Part shown: one piece after another, positions 1 to 8,567 of the stretch | How the letters are laid out: the number at the start of each line of letters is the position of its first letter | How positions within the stretch are numbered: position 1 is the stretch's first letter | NCBI GenBank assembly: GCA_016708265.1 | Contig: JADJGA010000010.1 | Location: 1 to 59,672 of the forward strand | Direction of reading: 5' to 3' | Length of the DNA: 59,672 nucleotides | Source: Saprospiraceae bacterium | Lineage (GTDB): Bacteria > Bacteroidota > Bacteroidia > Chitinophagales > Saprospiraceae | Program-made: the position numbers and the translations under genes | Notes under the pieces: model-generated | Database searches by the model: none | The model's input: only the letters and a program-made list of their open reading frames with translations | Told to the model about the DNA's origin: nothing

Positions 1-1
1 G

Positions 2-586
2 ACAGGTATTGAACATTCTTTGTTTCCCGTAACAGATTGAATTATGACCTGCAGAATTTTCAGAAAGCCGTGAGCAACTATGAAAATGATAAAACCATCA
101 TTGAAGGAAATGAGCATAACTTGAATTCAAATAATGAAAAGCTTTATTATGTGGGGATTCCCTTTGGATTTTTGTACAGTATTGATAAATTCACTATTTC
201 AGCAGGAGTGAAATTCTCATATCTAATTAGTGCTACAAATTATTCGGGGAGCTATTCATCAGAAAATCAACAGGCAATGGCTCTCATTAAAGATGTTACT
301 TCTAATGAAGTAGGGATTTATAATAAATTTGATTACAGTTTTATCTTTGGTTTTGAATTCCATGTCTTGAAAGACTTCTCTATTTTTTCAAGATTTAATT
401 ATGCTTATTCAAGTATGATCAATTCCTATAGCTACAATGAAAACCCTATCGGAGACCTTTTTTATAGTGACAGGTCTTGAAAACAACCAGAGGAAAAACC
501 TGACAATAATATTTATTTTGGTTTGGGCATCAAATATGACCTGGCAAAAAAAAAAGAGTTTTCTATTCCAAAAACTTTTTTACTGA
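2..586 (+). CDS. Outer-membrane beta-barrel protein, 5'-partial, frame-broken
   Basis: The product alternates short aromatic-rich strands with polar turns, as an outer-membrane barrel does (for example YYVGIPFGFLYSI and IYFGLGIKYDL, the latter looking like a closing strand). The beginning lies outside the window. The frame changes near base 35, near 472 and near 500: the peptide TGIEHSLFPVTD before the first break and TGLENNQRK between the other two are read in frame 2, the rest in frame 1. The 3' end is uncertain because of an A run at 546-555, and the gene ends tail to tail with the hydrolase on the other strand. No function can be assigned beyond the barrel fold. Confidence 0.55.
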
Positions 587-1328
587 ATAAAGCAGTTTTA
601 ATTCCTGTTCTGCATGCACCCAGTGTCCTGCGTCATTTATTGTTTCCAGTTTTGCACGTGGAAACAATTTCCTTATTTCAGGCAGGTCTTCTGCAATTAT
701 ATAATTTGAATTTGATCCTTTAATAAACAGGATATCACCATCGAACTGATAATCACTTTCAATGGCCTCAATCAGTTTGTTATAATTTTTCTGATTGATT
801 TAAGGTTCATTTTCCACTTAAAAAATCCTGAATCCTTGTCCCGCATTACATTTTTCAGGAGAAAATTTATTATTGATTCACTGGAAATAGATTTTTTAAG
901 TTCTGCGCCTATGTTAGACCTGTTTCTAAATGATTCAATTTCTGTACTGCAAAGAGCTTCCAGAATGAAATCATGATTTGGTGGATAGCTCTTCACACCT
1001 ATATCTATGATTACAATTTTATTAACATATTCATGATGTTCAAGTGCAAAATGCATTGCAACCTTGCCTCCCATCGAATGTCCTATCAGGTTACATTTTT
1101 TTTTATCTGGTGGGAAATTAAAAATTTGTGCAGGTCTTCAACCATAAGATCAAAGTTGAATTCTTCAGAATGCCCGCTCCTGCCGTGGTTTCTCTGATCA
1201 ATGGTGATAACCCAGAAATCATCAGAAAGTAGCCTGGCAAAATGATGCCAGTTATCCAGCATCCCGAATACTCCGTGGAGAATTATTGTCGGATAACCGT
1301 GTCCGTACATTTTATGATGTAAATCCAT
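563..1328 (-). CDS. Alpha/beta hydrolase, YbfF-like esterase (two frameshifts)
   Basis: Probable serine esterase of about 255 residues. The N-terminal part has the oxyanion region ILHGVFGMLDNW and the segment DQRNHGRSGHS, typical of the YbfF/epoxide-hydrolase-like group. The nucleophile elbow GHSMGGKVAM follows, and the catalytic histidine lies in DAGHWVHAE near the C-terminus. The gene is split twice. A run of nine T (minus-strand A) at 1096-1104 is one base short just before the elbow, and a second break lies near 780. With both repaired the frame runs to a stop at 563. It stands alone on the minus strand. The substrate is unknown. Confidence 0.85.
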
Positions 1329-1427
1329 AAATCAAAATTAAGAATATTTTAAATTATAAGGGCTTTTCAGAATTAAAAATCTTTAACCATAAATCGGTTT
1401 ATGGTAACATGGTCACAGGGTAACAAG

Positions 1428-1459
1428 TTGAGAGAGTATTAAAATTAAGTATATTTTTG
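1428..1459 (+). promoter_or_regulatory. Bacteroidota-type promoter upstream of lnb
   Basis: TATTTTTG at 1452-1459 matches the -7 consensus TAnnTTTG. A TTG at 1428-1430 lies 21 bases upstream, where the -33 element is expected. Transcription would start near 1465, giving lnb a leader of about 200 bases that contains the folded segment at 1517-1574. Assigned from sequence match only. Confidence 0.45.
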
Positions 1460-1516
1460 CAGTATCTAATACACATTGAAAAGAAATACGATCCTAGCCC
1501 AATGTAAAAAACTGAT

Positions 1517-1574
1517 AAGAGGAGAGGACAGTTTTGTCTGGAACGCCCCTCCAGCAAAGGTCTCCCGACCTCTT
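1517..1574 (+). other. Candidate structured RNA in the lnb leader
   Basis: Three short hairpins follow one another almost without spacing: GACA/TGTC (1527-1530 with 1535-1538), CTGGA/TCCAG with a seven-base loop (1538-1542 with 1550-1554), and GGTC/GACC (1559-1562 with 1567-1570). AAGA/TCTT (1517-1520 with 1571-1574) can close them. The segment is clearly richer in G and C than its AT-rich flanks, which suggests an RNA. It is not a usable tRNA: the D and T loops are too short, and the T33 and T-loop consensus bases are missing. I do not recognise a known riboswitch class. A stretch of open frame crosses it on both strands but looks incidental. Confidence 0.35.
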
Positions 1575-1672
1575 GCTAAAATATCTAAAAAGTACAATTT
1601 GATATACACACCGGTAATTAATAAAATTATTTTTTTACATTTGATTTTTTTATTTCGATTGTTGATCTGAAA

Positions 1673-2914
1673 ATGCATAATATGAGAATCAAAACTATAA
1701 ATTTGAGCTATTTTGTTTTGATGGTTTTTATATTCAATTCTTTAAAAACATCAGGAAATGATATATCTGTAACTGATAGCATCCTCTCCGAAAATGCAGA
1801 AATCTCCCTTCTGACTTTTGAAAGGGGCAACGATGTTGCAAATATCTGGGGTCACAGCGGTATCAGGGTCAGGGATGATTTAAAAGGCATTGACATTGTC
1901 TATAATTATGGAACTTATGATTTTGATGCTCCTAATTTTCTGATGAAATTTTTAAGGGGTAAACTGGATTACTCTCTCAGTCCGGGGAGTTATAATGCAG
2001 TTTCAAGATATTATACATATTTTAAAAGGAGTATTTTTGAACAAATACTTAATCTGGATTATGATGAAAAAGTGAAACTTTATGAACTGCTTTTGGATAA
2101 TTATAAGCCTGAAAACAGATATTACAAATATGATTTTTTCTTTGACAACTGTTCTACACGTCCATTAAGTATTATTGAAAAGAGTCTGAATGGTAAATTA
2201 TTGCTTAATGAGGAAAACAACACCTTGACATTCAGGCAATTACTTGACTGGCAGATTTGGGATAAGCACTGGCTGAATTTCGGCATTGACCTTATTATCG
2301 GGAGCAGGGCTGACAGAGATCCAAGCCCTTTTCAAACTTCATTTCTGCCTTTGAAACTAAAAGAAAAGCTTTCATCAGCTTTGATATTGCCAACAGGTGA
2401 TAACCTCAATTCTGACAATAATCCGGGTAAAAAGAAATTAATCAAATCCGAAACAGCTGTCACAGCTTTTGAAGTAGAGCACTCCATGTTGCCGGAATTT
2501 CTGAAACCAATCTGGATATTCACATTTCTCTTTCTTATTGAAATACTTATCTTTTATTTTTCATACAGGAGTGGAACTTTAAGATATTCCTGGTACGACA
2601 AAACCTGGTTTATTATTGCCCTGACAGGAGGATTGATAATTGCATTTCTGTGGTTTTTTACAGATCATATAGCAACAAAGGCAAACTGGAATTTTGTGGT
2701 TTTAAATCCTCTGTACTTATTTTTATTGTTCAGACTGAAAGTTTTTAGATTCTGGATTGCAAATATCATCAGCCTAGGATTGTTTCTGATCCTGGTGTGT
2801 TACAACTTTTTGCCTCAGGAGCTTCATCCTGCTATTATACCCATAGCAGGTACACTTTTACTTAAATCAGCTAAATATGGATTGCTGTCAAAATATTTTA
2901 TTCGAACAAAATGA
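1673..2914 (+). CDS. lnb: Lnb-type lipoprotein N-acyltransferase (DUF4105)
   Basis: 413 residues, intact. A hydrophobic N-terminus (about residues 9-27) is a signal or anchor. The DUF4105 domain follows, with WGHSGIRV, YNYGTYDF and FFFDNCSTR, whose conserved His and Cys are the expected catalytic pair. The C-terminal third (about 280-400) holds several membrane helices, giving a periplasmic domain on a membrane base. Family knowledge: DUF4105 proteins have been described as Lnb, which adds the third acyl chain to lipoprotein N-termini in Bacteroides, a group without Lnt. The stop overlaps the start of the next gene (ATGA), so the two are translationally coupled. A second ATG nine bases inside is an alternative start. 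Confidence 0.8.
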   Translation: MHNMRIKTINLSYFVLMVFIFNSLKTSGNDISVTDSILSENAEISLLTFERGNDVANIWGHSGIRVRDDLKGIDIVYNYGTYDFDAPNFLMKFLRGKLDYSLSPGSYNAVSRYYTYFKRSIFEQILNLDYDEKVKLYELLLDNYKPENRYYKYDFFFDNCSTRPLSIIEKSLNGKLLLNEENNTLTFRQLLDWQIWDKHWLNFGIDLIIGSRADRDPSPFQTSFLPLKLKEKLSSALILPTGDNLNSDNNPGKKKLIKSETAVTAFEVEHSMLPEFLKPIWIFTFLFLIEILIFYFSYRSGTLRYSWYDKTWFIIALTGGLIIAFLWFFTDHIATKANWNFVVLNPLYLFLLFRLKVFRFWIANIISLGLFLILVCYNFLPQELHPAIIPIAGTLLLKSAKYGLLSKYFIRTK

Positions 2915-3843
2915 AAAATAACAATGAAATCTGGTACTGTGTGATGAACCCAACTGCGGGTAAGCGTGATCATACCAAAGTCTGGAAAGAGATTCAAGAT
3001 AAACTTGTCGAACAGCATGTAAAATATGAAGTTTATTTTACAAAGGCAAAAAAGGACGCTGAAAGTTTTGTGATCGGTAAGGTCGAAGATGGTTACCGGA
3101 AGTTTATTGCTATTGGAGGTGACGGTACAGTCCATGAGATAGTCAATGGAATTATGAAACAGGAAGTTGTTGCATCAAATCAGCTTACCCTTGCTGTTAT
3201 TCCCGTTGGAACCGGCAATGACTGGGCAAAACACCACAATATCACTTTTGATTTGGACAAATTATGTGCATCTTTGAAGCAGGAAAAAACAGATGTTCAG
3301 GATATGGGGCTGGCTTCTTTCAGTAAAAATGGAGATTATAAACTTGAATATTTCAACAATGTTGCCGGAATGGCATACGACGCTTTTGTAGTGGAACAAT
3401 TGGAAAAAAGAACGGGCAAACCAAATAAACTCATATATATTTTCAGTGTTTTATCCTTACTTTTTAAATATAAACTGCAAAAGGCTTCTGTAAAATTCGA
3501 TAATTCAGAGAAGACAGGGAAATTCTATACTATAAATGTCGGTATTTGTAAATATTCTGGTGGTGGAATGTCGATGGTGCCACATGCCTTACATTCCGAC
3601 GGTCTTCTTGCGTTAACCCTTGCTGGGCAATTGAAAAAAATTGATGTATTGCTCAATACCTACAGGTTTTATAATGAAAGCCTGCTGCAACATCCAAAGA
3701 TCGATTCCTATCAGGTAAAAGAGCTGGAAGTTACCTCAATGGACGACAATCCTATTGCCCTCGAACTTGATGGTGAAATGGCAGGGCACAATCCTGTCAG
3801 ATTTACGATTGTTGAAAAAGGACTCAGATTTGTTAAAATGTGA
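2911..3843 (+). CDS. Diacylglycerol/sphingosine kinase-family lipid kinase
   Basis: 310 residues, intact. It has the nucleotide-binding signature GGDGTVHEIVNG (about residues 69-80) and PVGTGNDWAK, the form of GTGNDFA typical of the YegS/BmrU/DgkB family, plus a beta-sandwich C-terminal half. The expected reaction is phosphorylation of a lipid such as diacylglycerol at the inner membrane. It overlaps lnb by four bases, so both are made together. A role in recycling lipids released by Lnb is an inference from that coupling only. The exact lipid substrate cannot be read from the sequence. Confidence 0.85.
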   Translation: MKNNNEIWYCVMNPTAGKRDHTKVWKEIQDKLVEQHVKYEVYFTKAKKDAESFVIGKVEDGYRKFIAIGGDGTVHEIVNGIMKQEVVASNQLTLAVIPVGTGNDWAKHHNITFDLDKLCASLKQEKTDVQDMGLASFSKNGDYKLEYFNNVAGMAYDAFVVEQLEKRTGKPNKLIYIFSVLSLLFKYKLQKASVKFDNSEKTGKFYTINVGICKYSGGGMSMVPHALHSDGLLALTLAGQLKKIDVLLNTYRFYNESLLQHPKIDSYQVKELEVTSMDDNPIALELDGEMAGHNPVRFTIVEKGLRFVKM

Positions 3844-4002
3844 GTTGTTTATTAATAGCGATAATATTATTTGGAATATCTGAAATATTATGAAATAAAT
3901 ATTGGACGAATTGCTTTTTAAATATTTTTTTGTTAAAAATGTTATAATAGTTTTTTTTTCATTATTATTGCCCTCATTATTAACACATAAAAACATTTAT
4001 CT

Positions 4003-4542
4003 ATGAAAAAATTATTTATCGGGGCTGTCGTTGGTTCAATCCTGTTATTTTTCCTGCAATTCCTGTCATGGGGTTTATTGAATATTCATAAGAATGAAAT
4101 GTCTTATACTGAAAAACAGGATACAATTCTCCAATTTCTGGGACAAAATCTTAAAGAAGGCTATTATTTTCTGCCCACAGTACCTGAAGGCACTTCACAG
4201 GAAGAATCTGCAAAAGTCATGGAAGAATCAGTTGGCAAACCATGGGCAATGATTCAGTACCATGAGAGTATGACCAATAACATGGGTATGAATATGTTCA
4301 GAGGATGGGCAGTTGATCTGATAGCTGTTTTGCTGCTCGGCTGGTTATTGATGAAATTTGCCAATCTCAATTTCACTACTACTGTCCTGGCTTCATGGGC
4401 TGTTGGCTTTATCGGGTTCCTGACAGTGACCTATACCAATTCAATATGGTTTGAAGGCTGTACTATTCCTGCTTTGCTGGATGTAGTGGTTCAGTGGGGA
4501 GTTGTCGGTGCATGGCTTGGCTGGTGGCTGACGAGGAAATGA
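4003..4542 (+). CDS. Conserved-looking membrane protein, unknown function
   Basis: 179 residues, intact. A hydrophobic N-terminal segment (about 5-27) is followed by a polar stretch of about 75 residues with several Glu and Gln, then three membrane helices between residues 100 and 176. The protein ends in WLGWWLTRK. The long loop between helix 1 and helix 2 probably faces the periplasm. A 160-base AT-rich gap separates it from the lipid kinase, so it may have its own promoter. I recognise no family motif. Confidence 0.7.
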   Translation: MKKLFIGAVVGSILLFFLQFLSWGLLNIHKNEMSYTEKQDTILQFLGQNLKEGYYFLPTVPEGTSQEESAKVMEESVGKPWAMIQYHESMTNNMGMNMFRGWAVDLIAVLLLGWLLMKFANLNFTTTVLASWAVGFIGFLTVTYTNSIWFEGCTIPALLDVVVQWGVVGAWLGWWLTRK

Positions 4543-5127
4543 GTTAATTGACTGATTAGTTAATGAGATAATTAGCAAATTAGCAAATGTGATAATCATG
4601 ATCTTGATCATTTGTGTCATATAGTTATAGCAAATCAGATATTAGAGTCCGGTTATCGTTGGTAATCAGTTTGAAAAATGAAATTGGTTATTATCGTTGT
4701 CGGACTGTTTTTTATCTGAAACATCCAATAATTAACAGAATTTTCAAAATAAGGTCAGGTACTTTGGATAGTACAAATTTTGTAATTCTTTAATCCTAAT
4801 TCCAGACATGTCGGGACATTCAGACAATTTTCCATTCTCCATTTTCAATTTTCAATTTTCATTTTTCATTTTTCATTCTCAATTCTTCAACACCTGCCCT
4901 CCAAAAACACCATTTCCTTAGTCTTTTCATTGTTATGGTACAACTGAAATTTCGAAAAGGAATTGATAGCATCGTTTCAATATTAATAAAAGAGATATAC
5001 ATGAATTGTCACTTTGGGTCAGGACAATATAAAGATGAATTGGTGCTCAAGAAGTAAAAATTAGGGATGTAATCCTGATTTTATCCTTAAATCAGGCTGA
5101 TATATTACTTTTTTTAAATTTGGTGTG
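4543..5127. repeat. Non-coding interval with simple repeats
   Basis: About 630 bases without a supportable gene. At 4560-4600 there are AATTAGCAAATTAGCAAAT-like repeats, and at 4830-4883 a degenerate direct repeat of TTTTCAATTTTCATTT, with a unit of about 7-10 bases. The same type recurs at 13.45-13.52 kb, so it is a dispersed intergenic motif of this genome. Confidence 0.6.
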
Positions 5128-5135
5128 TATCTTTG
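5128..5135 (+). promoter_or_regulatory. -7 element of the ndk promoter
   Basis: TATCTTTG is a full match to the Bacteroidota -7 box TAnnTTTG. It lies 40 bases before the ndk ATG and implies a leader of about 35 bases. The -33 position has only a T run, so the upstream element is weak. Confidence 0.55.
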
Positions 5136-5175
5136 CGACCTTTTAATAAAAATTAGTAAATTAATACAGAATAAA

Positions 5176-5595
5176 ATGAAAGGAAACAGAACATTTACAA
5201 TGATCAAGCCTGATGCTGTAAAAGCAGGGCATATCGGAGCTATACTTCATAAAATGAATGAAGGTGGATTCAGAATAGTTGCGATGAAATATACCAAATT
5301 ATCAGCTGAAATGGCTGGCAGGTTTTATGCTGTCCATAAAGAAAGGCCGTTTTATGCCGAGCTGGTAGAATTCATGTCATCAGGACCGATTGTAGCAGCT
5401 ATACTTGAAAAGGAAAACGCAGTTGAAGATTTCAGAAAACTGATTGGGGCAACTGACCCTTCCAAAGCAGAACCGGGAACAATCAGGGCATTATTTGCTA
5501 AAAGCATCGGGGAAAATGCTGTTCATGGAGCAGATTCTGATGAAAATGCACTTATCGAAGGTTCATTCCATTTTTCTCAGACAGAAATGTTTTAG
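5176..5595 (+). CDS. ndk: Nucleoside diphosphate kinase
   Basis: 139 residues, normal for Ndk. It makes NTPs from NDPs using ATP through a phospho-histidine. Visible motifs are TFTMIKPDAV at the N-terminus, the active-site histidine in NAVHGADSDENA, and the terminal SFHFSQTEMF. I start at the ATG at 5176, which gives MKGNRTFTM. An upstream in-frame GTG at 5125 would begin before the predicted transcription start. The next gene follows 34 bases later on the same strand. Confidence 0.95.
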   Translation: MKGNRTFTMIKPDAVKAGHIGAILHKMNEGGFRIVAMKYTKLSAEMAGRFYAVHKERPFYAELVEFMSSGPIVAAILEKENAVEDFRKLIGATDPSKAEPGTIRALFAKSIGENAVHGADSDENALIEGSFHFSQTEMF

Positions 5596-5629
5596 TATTT
5601 CAGTCAGCAACTTTTATTAATCCCCCGGT

Positions 5630-7598
5630 ATGAAGAAAGATATACTATGGCAACCCTCCGATGATTTTAAGTCAAACTCAGGGTTAAGCCATTATATCAA
5701 GTGGCTTGAAAAAGAAAAAAAGCTTGTATTCAGGGATTATGATGAACTATGGAACTGGTCAACCATTAAATTTCAGGACTTCTGGCTTACAATACTTGAG
5801 TATTTTAATGTAAATTATGAAGGTACTTTCGATTCTGTCATCACAGGATCATTTATGTGGCAAATGAAATGGTTTGAAGGGATCAGACTTAGTTATGCAC
5901 AGCATATATTCAGGAATGCCACTACTGATCACCCGGCTTTGATATTTGCAAATGAACAAGGCAATTACACTGAGATAAGCTGGAAAGAATTGAAGAGTAA
6001 AGTAGCCTCTTTTGCATTCCATCTCAGATCAGTGGGTGTTAAAACGGGAGATACTGTAGTTGCATTTATGCCAAATATCCCTGAGGCTACGATTGCATTC
6101 CTTGCTGTTAACAGTGTTGGATCAGTATGGTCAAGTGCTTCACCCGATTTTGGAGTTGACAGCATTGTGAGCAGGTTTGCTCAGATCAATCCTAAGGTTT
6201 TCATAGCTGTTGATGGTTATCATTATAATGGAAAGGCATTTGATAAAACGGAAACCGTTGCCGCAATACTGGAAAATTTGCCCGGTGTTGAAGAACTGAT
6301 CATTTTAAATATCTCGATAAAAATGGGAAGATAGAAAATATCGGGAACTATACAGATTTTGAAGACTGTATTAGCAATAAGGATGCGGACCTTGAATTTG
6401 AAATGGTGCCTTTTAATCATCCTATCTGGGTTTTATATTCATCAGGCACTACCGGCCTACCAAAAGCTATTACCCACAGTGTTGGTGGATGTCTGATCGA
6501 ACACCTGAAATACCTTACATTTCATAATGATGTAAAGCCCGGGGAAAGATTTTTCTGGTTTTCAACTACCGGATGGATGATGTGGAATTTTGTTCAGGCA
6601 TCATTCCTTGCTGGAGCCACCATAGTAATTTATGACGGCAGTCCTGCTTATCCTGATATTGATGTGGTCTGGTCATTTGCCGAAAAGGCTCAAATCAATC
6701 ATTTTGGAACAAGTGCTCCATTTATCACTGCTTGTATGAAAGCCGGTATTAATCCCAAAGAAAAATTCAATCTTTCATCGCTGAGATCTTTGAGCAGTAC
6801 CGGTTCACCACTTCCACCTGAAGGATTTAAATGGGTATATGATAATGTGAAAAGTGATATCTGGCTTGTTTCAATGTCGGGAGGTACGGATGTTTGTACT
6901 GCGTTTGTAGGTGGTAATCCTCTTCTAGATGTTCTGAAAGGTGAAATACAGTGCAGGGCACTGGGAGCCTCAGTATACTCGTTTGACAATGAGGGCAATG
7001 AAGTCTATGATGAAGTAGGTGAAATGGTCATAACTAAACCAATGCCAAGTATGCCAATATATTTCTGGAATGACAGGAACAATGAACGATATATCAAAAG
7101 CTATTTCAGTCATTTTCCATATATCTGGAGGCACGGTGACTGGATCGAGATCAGCAGTGAATCAAAAGGCCTCACTATTCTCGGAAGATCTGATGCTACA
7201 TTGAACAGACAGGGTGTCAGGATCGGAACAGCAGAAATCTACCGTGCTGTTGATATGATAGATGAAGTGAGGGATTGCCTTATCGTCAACCTTGAATTGA
7301 AAAACGGAGATCACTATATGCCTCTTTTCGCAGTTATGAAAGAAGGATTCTCCTTGACAGATCAGATTGTAACAAGCATAAAGATGAAACTGAGATCTGA
7401 ATACAGTCCGCGGCATATTCCCGATGAAATAATCCAGGTTCATGATATTCCCTATACATTGAGCGGAAAAAAATGGAAGAGCCGGTTAAAAAGATTTTGC
7501 TTGGAATGAATATTGACAATATTTTAAAAAGGGATTCTATCAGAAATCCTCAGTCACTTTCATTCTTTATAGACTTTGCCGGAAAAGTGAAAAGTTAA
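5630..7598 (+). CDS. Acetoacetate-CoA ligase (acetoacetyl-CoA synthetase)
   Basis: AMP-forming ligase that activates acetoacetate to acetoacetyl-CoA in the cytosol. It reads as about 655 residues, the usual length. The N-terminal signature WQPS and FWLTILEYF are specific to this family. The ATP/AMP motif YSSGTTGLPKAITHS is at 6433-6480, and the adenylation A8-type stretch HGDWIEI and LGRSDATLNRQGVRIG follows. Two one-base losses break it: near 6310 (the frame resumes at YLDKNGKIENIG), and in the seven-A run at 7467-7473, which hides the true C-terminus with EEPVKKILLGMN, where the conserved PVKK lysine is catalytic. It suggests use of ketone bodies or branched-chain/poly-hydroxybutyrate carbon. 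Confidence 0.9.
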
Positions 7599-7666
7599 AA
7601 ACTTAAAACTAAAAATGAAAAATTAAAAATAAAAAGTTAATAATTTACAATTAATATTTAATAAAA

Positions 7667-8419
7667 ATGAGAAAAAAAATAGCAGCAGGAAACTGGAAAA
7701 TGTACAAAAATTTTGAGGAAGCAATCGAACTTGCTACTTCATTTGCAAACTCTGAAATCCCGGAGGATGTAACTGTAATTCTTGGAGTGCCGTTTGTTTA
7801 CCTGAAAAGTGTTGCTGTCATAACAGCTGCAAATAAAAGAATATTTATTTCTGCCCAGAATTCACATGATAAAAATGAAGGGGCATACACCGGTGAAGTT
7901 TCTCCTGTGATGCTTAAATCAATGGAAATTCCCTTTGTTATTCTGGGACACTCTGAAAGAAGAGAGTATTATAATGAATCTCCTGAGCTTCTTAAGTTAA
8001 AGGTACGTGCTGCTCTTGATAACGGATTGAAAGTGATATTTTGCGTGGGAGAACCACTGCTGATCAGAAAAGCCGGAAACCATGAGCAATATGTAAAAGA
8101 ACAGCTTAAAATCAGCATATCTGAATTGAGTGGTGATGATATGAAAAATATCGTGATAGCTTACGAGCCAATCTGGGCTATAGGTACAGGAGAAACTGCA
8201 ACTCCGGAACAGGCTCAGGAAATGCATAAAATGATAAGAAGCTATCTGAATGAGACCTTTGGACAATTTGTAGCAAAGGAAACATCAATACTGTACGGAG
8301 GAAGTGTCAAGCCTTCAAATGCAAGGGAAATCTTTGGACAGGAAGATGTGGATGGTGGACTTGTTGGTGGAGCTTCACTTGACTTTGATTCTTTTTATGA
8401 AATAATCAATGCTTTCTGA
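7667..8419 (+). CDS. tpiA: Triosephosphate isomerase
   Basis: 250 residues, intact. It interconverts dihydroxyacetone phosphate and glyceraldehyde 3-phosphate in glycolysis and gluconeogenesis. NWKM carries the substrate-binding lysine, GHSERR the electrophilic histidine, and AYEPIWAIGTG the catalytic glutamate followed by the flexible loop. LYGGSVKP and GGLVGGASL form the phosphate-binding end. A 68-base A-rich spacer separates it from the ligase gene, so it may be read through from upstream. Confidence 0.97.
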   Translation: MRKKIAAGNWKMYKNFEEAIELATSFANSEIPEDVTVILGVPFVYLKSVAVITAANKRIFISAQNSHDKNEGAYTGEVSPVMLKSMEIPFVILGHSERREYYNESPELLKLKVRAALDNGLKVIFCVGEPLLIRKAGNHEQYVKEQLKISISELSGDDMKNIVIAYEPIWAIGTGETATPEQAQEMHKMIRSYLNETFGQFVAKETSILYGGSVKPSNAREIFGQEDVDGGLVGGASLDFDSFYEIINAF

Positions 8420-8567
8420 TTTATATAGAAAATCAGCCATTTTTTTTAAAAAAACCGCAATAACTACATAAAATTGAAATAAGTTATTGACAAAATTATT
8501 TTAAGAAAGTGAAAATTGCTATATTCGCCCCATTTTTGAAAACAATCTAATTTTAAATTATATTAAA

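Noticed and set aside
10..480. In-frame TGA codons in the first barrel gene, as if TGA were recoded
   Set aside because: Both TGA lie where the neighbouring frame gives a better protein (TGIEHSLFPVTD and TGLENNQRK), and TGA is used as a normal stop in intact genes such as the four-helix membrane protein at 4003. Frameshift is the simpler reading.
1517..1574. tRNA gene
   Set aside because: Three stems and a seven-base loop recall a cloverleaf, but the D and T loops have four bases, position 33 is not T, and the T-loop consensus is missing.
1466..1678. Open frames on both strands over 1466-1678
   Set aside because: They cross the folded segment, have no ribosome-binding context or family pattern, and the end of one overlaps the lnb start.
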